Shown here: positions 55,737 through 64,000 of the stretch, one piece after another
How the letters are laid out: each line of letters opens with the position of its first letter
Position numbering within the stretch: the stretch's first letter is position 1
Origin: Hippasteria phrygiana
Taxonomy: Eukaryota > Echinodermata > Asteroidea > Valvatida > Goniasteridae
Direction: 5' to 3'
DNA length: 64,000 bases
Assembly (NCBI GenBank): GCA_037893225.1
Contig: JAZGUH010000364.1
Location: 620,001-684,000 of the forward strand
Notes under the pieces: generated by a model
The model's input: only the letters and a program-made list of their open reading frames with translations
The model's database searches: none
What the model was told of the DNA's origin: nothing
Program-made: the position numbers and the translations under genes

Positions 55737-58463
55737 CTATGTTGGCGGTCTCCCAAATTGTCAGTATTTTTGTTCGGGTGGGCGCTAGTCAGAAGTCATC
55801 AACCCAGAATGCCGTATAGCCAGGGATCACACCCAATTTTACGATACAGTGTGGGAAGCGACATTGTGGGGATCACTCAATGAGGCTACTTCGTTTTAAC
55901 TGATAATTCGTCAAACAATCCACAAGGGAAACTGACTAGGTAAATTTGAATACATTTTCACTGTGAAAAAACAAACTGGCAGAATGGGGATTCGAACCTG
56001 CGACCTTCGGGTAACCTTACCGGCGCTCTACCAACTGAGCTATCTTGCCCTATGTTGGCGGTCTTCCAAATTGTCATTGTCTTTGTTCGGGTGGGCGCTA
56101 GTCAGAAGTCATGAATCCAGAATGCTGTATAGCCAGGGATCACACCCAATTTTACGATACAACCTGGGTAGCGACATTGTGGGAATCACTCAATGAGGAT
56201 ACGACTTTTTAACTTATTATTCGTCAATCCACAAGGAAAGCTGACTAGGTAAATTTGAATACAATTTTCACAGTGAACAAAGAAACTGGCTGGAGCGGGA
56301 TTCGAACCTGCGACTTCCGCGTTACCGTACCGGCGCTCTACCAACTGAGCTATCTTGGCCTATGTTGGCGGTCTCCCAAATTGTCTTTGTCTTTGTTCTG
56401 GTGGGCGCTAGTCAGAAGTCATTAACCCAGAATGCTGTATAGCCAGGGATCACACCCAATTTTACGATACAGTGTGGGAAGCGACATTGTGGGGATCAGT
56501 CAATGAGGATATGACTTTTTAACTTATTATTCGTCAATCCACAAGGAAAGCTGACTAGGTCAATTTGAATACAATTTTCACAGTGAACAAAGAAACTGGC
56601 TGGAGCGGGATTCGAACCTGCGACTTCCGCGTTACCGTACCGGCGCTCTACCAACTGAGCTATCTTGGCCTATGTTGGCGGTCTCCCAAATTGTCATTGT
56701 CTTTGTTCGGGTGGGCGCTAGTCAGAAGTCATGAACCCAGAATGCTGTATAGCCAGGGATCACACCCAATTTTACGATACAACCTGGGAAGCGACATTGT
56801 GGGGATCACTCAATGAGGATACGACTTTTTAACTTATTATTTGTCAATCCACATGAGAAGCTGACTAGATAAATTTGAGTACATTTTCACAGTGAACCAA
56901 AACAAACTGGCAGAATGGGGATTCCAACCTGCGACCTCCGGGTTACCGTACCGGCGCTCTACCAACTGAGCTATCTTGCCCTATGTTGGCGGTCTCCCAA
57001 ATTGTCAGTATTTTTGTTCGGGTGGGCGCAAGTCAGAAGTCATGAACCCAGAATGCTGTATAGCCAGGGATCACACCCAATTTTACGATACAACCTGGGA
57101 AGCGACATTGTGGGAATCACTCAATGAGGATACGACTTTTTAACTTTATTATTCGTCAATCCACAAAGAAAGCTGACTAGGTAAATTTGAATACAATTTT
57201 CACAGTGAACAAAGAAACTGGCTGGAGCGGGATTCGAACCTGCGACTTCTGCGTTACCGTACCGGCGCTCTACCAACTCAGCTATCTTGGCCTATGTTGG
57301 CGGTCTCCCAAATTGTCAGTATTTTTGTTCGGGTGGGCGCTAGTCAGAAGTCATCAACCCAGAATGCCGTATAGCCAGGGATCACACCCAATTTTACGAT
57401 ACAGTGTGGGAAGCGACATTGTGGGGATCACTCAATGAGGCTACTTCGTTTTAACTGATAATTCGTCAAACAATCCACAAGGGAAACTGACTAGGTAAAT
57501 TTGAATACATTTTCACAGTGAAAAAACAAACTGGCAGAATGGGGATTCGAACCTGCGACCTTCGGGTAACCTTACCGGCGCTCTACCAACTGAGCTATCT
57601 TGCCCTATGTTGGCGGTCTTCCAAATTGTCATTGTCTTTGTTCGGGTGGGCGCTAGTCAGAAGTCATGAACCCAGAATGCTGTATAGCCAGGGATCACAC
57701 CCAATTTTACGATACAACCTGGGAAGCGACATTGTGGGGATTGCTCAATGAGGATACAACTTTTTAACTGATAATTCGTCAAACAATCCACAAGGGAAAC
57801 TGACTAGGTAAATTTGAATATATTTTCACAGTGAAAAAACAAACTGGCAGAATGGGGATTCGAACCTGCGACCTTCGGGTAACCTAACAGGCGCTCTACC
57901 AACTGAGCTATTTTGCCCTATGTTGGCGGTCTTCCAAATTGTCATTGTCTTTGTTCGGGTGGCCGCAAGTCAGAAGTCATGAACCCAGAATGCTGTATAG
58001 CCAGGGATCACACCCAATTTTACGATACAACCTGGGAAGCGACATTGTGGGAATCACTCAATGAGGATACGACTTTTTAACTTTATTATTCGTCAATCCA
58101 CAAGGAAAGCTGACTAGGTAAATTTGAATACAATTTTCACAGTGAACAAAGAAACTGGCTGGAGCGGGATTCGAACCTGCGACTTCTGCGTTACCGTACC
58201 GGCGCTCTACCAACTCAGCTATCTTGGCCTATGTTGGCGGTCTCCCAAATTGTCTTTGTCTTTGTTCGTGTGGGCGCTAGTCAGAAGTCATGAACCCAGA
58301 ATACTGTATAGCCAGGGATCACACCCAATTTTACGATACAGTGTGGAAGCGACATTGTGGGGATCCGTCAATGAGGATACGACTTTTTAACTTATTATTC
58401 GTCAATCCACAAGGAAACTGACTAGGTAAATTTAAATACATTTTCACAGTGAACAAAGAAACT

Positions 58464-58535
58464 GGCAGGAGCGGGATTCGAACCTGCGACTTCCGGGTTA
58501 CCGTACCGGCGCTCTACCAACTGAGCTATCTTGCC
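58464..58535 (-). tRNA. best-preserved tRNA-like unit (31)
   Basis: Exactly 72 nt, with the cloverleaf spacing of a real tRNA. Acceptor 6/7 pairs (GGCAAGA/TCCTGCC, A5-C68 mismatch), D arm 4/4 (GCTC/GAGC), anticodon arm 4/5 (CCGGT/CCCGG), variable loop AAGTC, T arm 4/5 (GCAGG/CCCGC) with loop TTCGAAT. Anticodon position reads GGT (Thr-like), but base 33 is C, not the universal T. No CCA encoded, as normal in animals. Pol III boxes are near consensus, but no T4 follows closely, so termination may be inefficient. A functional tRNA is doubtful; Pol III transcription is likely. Confidence 0.5.
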
Positions 58536-61500
58536 CTATGTTGGCGGTCTCCCAAATTTTCTGTATTTTTGTTCGGGTGGGGGCTAATCAGAAGTCATGA
58601 AACCCAGAATGCCGTATAGCCAGGGATCACACCCAATTTTACGATACAACCTGGGAAGCGACATTGTGGGGATCACTCAATGAGGATACGACTTTTTAAC
58701 TTATTATTTGTCAATCCACATGAGAAGCTGACTAGATAAATTTGAGTACATTTTCACAGTGAACCAAAAAAAACTGGCAGAATGGGGATTCCAACCTGCG
58801 ACCTCCGGGTTACCGTACCGGCGCTCTACCAACTGAGCTATCTTGCCCTATGTTGGCGGTCTCCCAAATTGTCAGTATTTTTGTTCGGGTGGGCGCAAGT
58901 CAGAAGTCATGAACCCAGAATGCTGTATAGCCAGGGATCACACCCAATTTTACGATACAACCTGGGAAGCGACATTGTGGGAATCACTCAATGAGGATAC
59001 GACTTTTTAACTTTATTATTCGTCAATCCACAAAGAAAGCTGACTAGGTAAATTTGAATACAATTTTCACAGTGAACAAAGAAACTGGCTGGAGCGGGAT
59101 TCGAACCTGCGACTTCTGCGTTACCGTACCGGAGCTCTACCAACTCAGCTATCTTGGCCTATGTTGGCGGTCTCCCAAATTGTCAGTATTTTTGTTCGGG
59201 TGGGCGCTAGTCAGAAGTCATCAACCCAGAATGCCGTATAGCCAGGGATCACACCCAATTTTACGATACAGTGTGGGAAGCGACATTGTGGGGATCACTC
59301 AATGAGGCTTCTTCTTTTTAACTGATAATTCGTCAAACAATCCACAAGGGAAACTGACTAGGTAAATTTGAATACATTTTCACAGTGAAAAAAAAACTGG
59401 CAGAATGGGGATTCGAAAATGCGACCTCCGGGTTACCTTACCGGCGCTCTACCAACTGAGCTATCGTGCCCTGTGTTGGCGGTCTTCCAAATTGTCATTG
59501 TCTTTGTTCGGGTGGGCGCTAGTCAGAAGTCATGAACCCAGAATGCTGTATAGCCAGGGATCACACCCCATTTTACGATACAACCTGGGAAGCGACATTG
59601 TTGGAATCACTTAATGAGGATACGACTTTTTAACTTATTATTCGTCAATCCACAAGGAAAGCTGACTAGGTCAATTTGAATACAATTTTCACAGTGAACA
59701 AAGAAACTGGCTGGAGCGGGATTCGAACCTGCGACTTCCGCGTTACCGTACCGGCGCTCTACCAACTGAGCTATCTTGGCCTATGTTGGCGGTCTCCCAA
59801 ATTGTCATTGTCTTTGTTCGGGTGGGCGCTAGTCAGAAGTCATGAACCCAGAATGCTGTATAGCCAGGGATCACACCCAATTTTACGATACAACCTGGGA
59901 AGCGACATTGTGGGGATCACTCAATGAGGATACGACTTTTTAACTTATTATTTGTCAATCCACATGAGAAGCTGACTAGATAAATTTGAGTACTTTTTCA
60001 CAGTGAACCAAAAAAAACTGGCAGAATGGGGATTCCAACCTGCGACCTCCGGGTTACCGTACCGGCGCTCTACCAACTGAGCTATCTTGCCCTATGTTGG
60101 CGGTCTCCCAAATTGTCAGTATTTTTGTTCGGGTGGGCGCAAGTCAGAAGTCATGAACCCAGAATGCTGTATAGCCAGGGATCACACCCAATTTTACGAT
60201 ACAACCTGGGAAGCGACATTGTGGGAATCACTCAATGAGGATACGACTTTTTAACTTTATTATTCGTCAATCCACAAAGAAAGCTGACTAGGTAAATTTG
60301 AATACAATTTTCACAGTGAACAAAGAAACTGGCTGGAGCGGGATTCGAACCTGCGACTTCTGCGTTACCGTACCGGCGCTCTACCAACTCAGCTATCTTG
60401 GCCTATGTTGGCGGTCTCCCAAATTGTCATTGTCTTTGTTCGGGTGGGCGCTAGTCAGAAGTCATGAACCCAGAATGCTGTATAGCCAGGGATCACACCC
60501 AATTTTACGATACAACCTGGGAAGCGACATTGTGGGGATCGCTCAATGAGGATACAACTTTTTAACTGATAATTCGTCAAACAATCCACAAGGGAAACTG
60601 ACTAGGTAAATTTGAATATATTTTCACAGTGAAAAAACAAACTGGCAGAATGGGGATTCGAACCTGCGACCTTCGGGTAACCTTACCGGCGCTCTACCAA
60701 CTGAGCTATCTTGCCCTATGTTGGCGGTCTTCCAAATTGTCATTGTTTTTGTTCGGGTGGGCGCTAGTCAGAAGTCATGAATCCAGAATGCTGTATAGCC
60801 AGGGATCACACCCAATTTTACGATACAACCTGGGTAGCGACATTGTGGGAATCACTCAATGAGGATACGACTTTTTAACTTATTATTCGTCAATCCACAA
60901 GGAAAGCTGACTAGGTAAATTTGAATACAATTTTCACAGTGAACAAAGAAACTGGCTGGAGCGGGATTCGAACCTGCGATTTCCGCGTTACCGTACCGGC
61001 GCTCTACCAACTGAGCTATCTTGGCCTATGTTGGTGGTCTCCCAAATTGTCTTTGTCTTTGTTCTGGTGGGCGCTAGTCAGAAGTCATGAACCCAGAATG
61101 CCGTATAGCCAGGGATCACACCCAATTTTACGATACAGTGTGGGAAGCGACATTGTGGGGATCAGTCAATGAGGATACGACTTTTTAACTTATTATTCGT
61201 CAATCAACAAGGAAACTGACTAGGTAAATTCGAATACATTTTCACAGTGAACAAAAGAAACTGGCTGGAGCGGGATTCGAACCTGCGACTTCCGCGTTAC
61301 CGTACCGGCGCTCTACCAACTGAGCTATCTTGCCCTATGTTGGCGGTCTTCCAAATTGTCATTGTCTTTGTTTGGGTGGGCGCTAGTCAGAAGTCATGAA
61401 CCCAGAATGCTGTATAGCCAGGGATCACACCAAATTTTACGATACAACCTGGGAAGCGACATTGTGGGAATCACTCAATGAGAATACTTCTTTTTAACTG

Positions 61501-63758
61501 ATAATTCGTCAAACAATCCACAAGGGAAACTGACTATGTAAATTTGAATACATTTTCACAGTGAACATAAAAATCTGACAGAATGGGGATTCGAACCTGC
61601 GACCTCCGGGTTACCTTACCGGCACTCTACCAACTGAGCTATCTTGCCCTATGTTGGCGGTCTCCCAAATTGTCATTTTCTTTGTTCAGGTGGGCGCTAG
61701 TCAGAAGTCATGAACCCAGAATGCCGTATAGCCAGGGATCACACCCAATTTCACAATACAACCTGGGAAGCGACATTGTGGGAATCACTCAATGAGAATA
61801 GGACTTTTTAACTTATAATTCGTCAAACAATCCACAAGGGAAACTGACTAGGTAAATTTAAATACATTTTCATAGTGAACAAAGAAACTGCCTGGAGCGG
61901 GATTCGAACCTGCGTCCTCCGAGTTACCGCACGGGCGCTCTACCAACTGAGCTATCTTGCCCTATGTTGGCGGTCTTCCAAATTGTCATTGTCTTTGTTT
62001 GGGTGGACGCTAGTCAGAAGTCATGAACCCAGAATGCTGTATAGCCAGGGATCACACCCAATTTTACGATACAGTGTGGGAAGCGACATTGTGGGGATCA
62101 CTCAATGAGGATACGACTTTTTAACTGATAATTCGTCAAACAATCAACAAGGGAAACTGACTAGGTAAATTTGAAAACATTTTCACAGTTAAAAAGCAAA
62201 CTGGCAGAATGGGGATTCGAACCTGCGACCTTCGGGTAACCTTACCGGCGCTCTACTAACTGAGCTATCTTGCCTCATGTTGGCGATCTCCCAAATGTTC
62301 AGTATTTTGTTCGGGTGGGGGCTAGTCAGAAGTCATGAACCCAGAATGCTGTATAGTCAGGGATCACACCAAATGTTACGATACAACCTGGGAAGCGACA
62401 TTGTGGGAATCACTCAATGAGGATACTTCTTTTTAACTGATAATTCGTCAAACAATCCACAAGGGAAACTGACTAGGTAAATTTGAATACATTTTCACAG
62501 TGAAAACAGAAAAAACTGCCAGAATGGAGATTCGAACCTGCGACCTCCGGGTTACCTTACCGGCGCTCTACCAACTGAGCTATCTTGCCCTATGTTGGCG
62601 GTCTTCCAAATTGTCATTGTCTTTGTTTGGGTGGACGCTAGTCAGAAGTCATGAACCCAGAATGCTGTATAGCCAGGGATCACACCAAATTTTACGATAC
62701 AACCTGGGAAGCGACATTGTGGGAATCACTCAATGACGATACGACTTTTTAACTTATTATTCGTCAATCCACAAGGAAAGCTGACTAGGTAAATTTGAAT
62801 TCAATTTTCACAGTAAACAAAGAAACTGGCAGGAGCGGGATTCAAACCTGCGACGTACCGGCGCTCTATACCAACTGAGCTATCTTTGCCAATGTTGGCG
62901 GTCTCCCAAATTGTCATTGTCTTTGTTCGGGTGGGCGTTAGTCAGAAGTCATGAAACCCAGAATGCCGTCTAGCCAGGGATCACACCCAATTTTACGATA
63001 CAGTGTGAGAAGCGACATTGTGGGGATCACTCAATGAGGATACTTCTTTTTAACTGATAATTCGTCAAACAATCCACATGGGAAACTGACTAGGTAAATT
63101 TGAATACATTTTCACAGTGAACAAAACAAACTGGCAGAATGGGGATTCGAACCTGCGACCTCCGGGTTACCTTACCGGCGCTCTACCAACTGAGCTATCT
63201 TGCCCTATGTTGGCGGTCTCCCAAATTGTCAGTATTTTTGTTCGGGTGGGCGCTAGTCAGAAGTCATCAACCCAGAATGCCGTATAGCCAGGGATCACAC
63301 CCAATTTTACGATACAGTATGGGAAGCGACATTGTGGGGATCACTCAATGAGGCTACTTCTTTTTAACTGATAATTCGTCAAACAATCCACAAGGGAAAC
63401 TGACTAGGTAAATTTGAATACATTTTCACAGTGAACAAAGAAACTGGCTGGAGCGGGATTCGAACCTGCGACTTCCGCGTTACCGTACCGGCGCTGTACC
63501 AACTGAGCTATCTTGGCCTATGTTGGCGGTCTCCCAAATTGTCATTGTCTTTGTTCGGGTGGGCGCTAGTCAGAAGTCATGAACCCAGAATGCTGTATAG
63601 CCAGGGATCACACCCAATTTTACGATACAACCTGGGAAGCGACATTGTGGGGATTGCTCATTGAGGATACAACTTTTTAACTGATAATTCGTCAAACAAT
63701 CCAGAATGGAAACTGACTAGGTAAATTTGAATACATTTTCACAGTGAAAAAACAAACT

Positions 63759-63830
63759 GGCAGAATGGGGATTCGAACCTGCGACCTTCGGGTAACCTTA
63801 CAGGCGCTCTACCAACTGAGCTATTTTGCC
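63759..63830 (-). tRNA. tRNA-like unit 48, class A (last complete)
   Basis: Class A with TTTTTT terminator and acceptor start GGCAAAA, shared with 49455 and 57846. The spacer continues to the window edge, so the array's right end is not seen. Confidence 0.4.
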
Positions 63831-64000
63831 CTATGTTGGCGGTCTTCCAAATTGTCATTGTCTTTGTTCGGGTGGGCCCAAGTCAGAAGTCATGAACCCA
63901 GAATGCTGTATAGCCAGGGATCACACCCAATTTTACGATACAACCTGGGAAGCGACATTGTGGGAATCACTCAATGAGGATACGACTTTTTAACTTTATT

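Larger units (their letters stand above)
49017..64000 (-). repeat. tandem array of 48 ~311-bp units, each with a tRNA-like gene
   Basis: Unit spacing is 305-317 bp. Each unit has one tRNA-like block on the minus strand plus a conserved ~240-bp spacer. First plus-strand base of each block: 49142, 49455, 49766, 50075, 50388, 50698, 51007, 51317, 51622, 51935, 52248, 52558, 52871, 53184, 53494, 53803, 54113, 54418, 54731, 55044, 55354, 55665, 55978, 56288, 56598, 56909, 57220, 57533, 57846, 58157, 58464, 58776, 59087, 59399, 59709, 60020, 60331, 60644, 60954, 61263, 61577, 61890, 62203, 62518, 62828, 63133, 63446, 63759. Blocks are 72 or 73 nt, except three of 63 nt. Class A (acceptor end GGCAAGA/TTCTGCC, 22 units), class B (GGCCAAGA/TCCAGCC, 18), A/B hybrids (5), deleted (3). 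A box TAGCTCAGTTGG and B box GGTTCGAATCC are kept in most. The array runs off the right edge. Confidence 0.93.

Noticed and set aside
49148..63977. About 40 conserved 69-88-residue plus-strand frames (GIRTCDLRVTLPALYQLSY...)
   Set aside because: They are the antisense translation of the tRNA-like A and B box regions plus spacer. Frame and length follow the repeat, and such peptides are a known artefact of tRNA antisense.
49017..64000. CRISPR array
   Set aside because: Repeat units are 311 bp with conserved spacers and no short-repeat/unique-spacer pattern; the DNA is animal.

Overview
This is nuclear DNA from an animal. Evidence: spliced exons with GT/AG junctions, a NUPR1-like gene, a THAP-domain exon, LTR and non-LTR retrotransposons, and many DNA-transposon families. 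The frequent TACATGTA and AGGCCT words and the mix of repeats suggest a marine invertebrate, perhaps a deuterostome such as amphioxus, hemichordate or echinoderm. The species cannot be fixed from the sequence alone.

Layout. 0-12 kb is intergenic and packed with small non-autonomous transposons. Several have terminal inverted repeats (TIRs) and target-site duplications (TSDs) readable to the base: hAT at 2039-2598 and 3012-3421, a CACTA-like hairpin at 5190-5280, and piggyBac at 10739-10918. There are also clusters of palindromic transcription-factor-like sites (GGGTCA/TGACCC, TGACGTCA) and minisatellites. A small intact gene on the minus strand at 13205-13423 resembles NUPR1. 14.2-20.7 kb holds relics of Harbinger, mariner and a decayed Ty3/gypsy element. 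20.7-34.85 kb is a nest: a TIR element with ACGTTG subterminal repeats has been hit by a 1.06-kb hAT-like element and by a full-length gypsy retrotransposon (25294-33654) with LTRs that look identical.

The gypsy element is the most informative unit. On the minus strand it reads 5' LTR, primer-binding site, gag, a textbook -1 frameshift signal, protease, a single in-frame TGA, RT/RNase H/integrase, a small membrane-segment ORF, an SGNH-hydrolase-like ORF in the env position, polypurine tract, 3' LTR. 35-45.8 kb holds more MITEs, a broken LINE (39470-41706) carrying a 655-bp MITE, and a 2.7-kb TIR element (43078-45776).

45.9-49.0 kb is a spliced gene: a THAP-domain exon with damage, then four all-phase-0 exons ending in a coiled coil. 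49017-64000 (running off the window) is a tandem array of 48 units of about 311 bp. Each unit carries a tRNA-like sequence on the minus strand with strong Pol III A and B boxes. The many short plus-strand reading frames there are the antisense of these tRNA-like units, not proteins. The array shows higher-order duplication (an exact 2796-bp shift) and four subclasses that differ in acceptor end, B box, anticodon arm and Pol III terminator.
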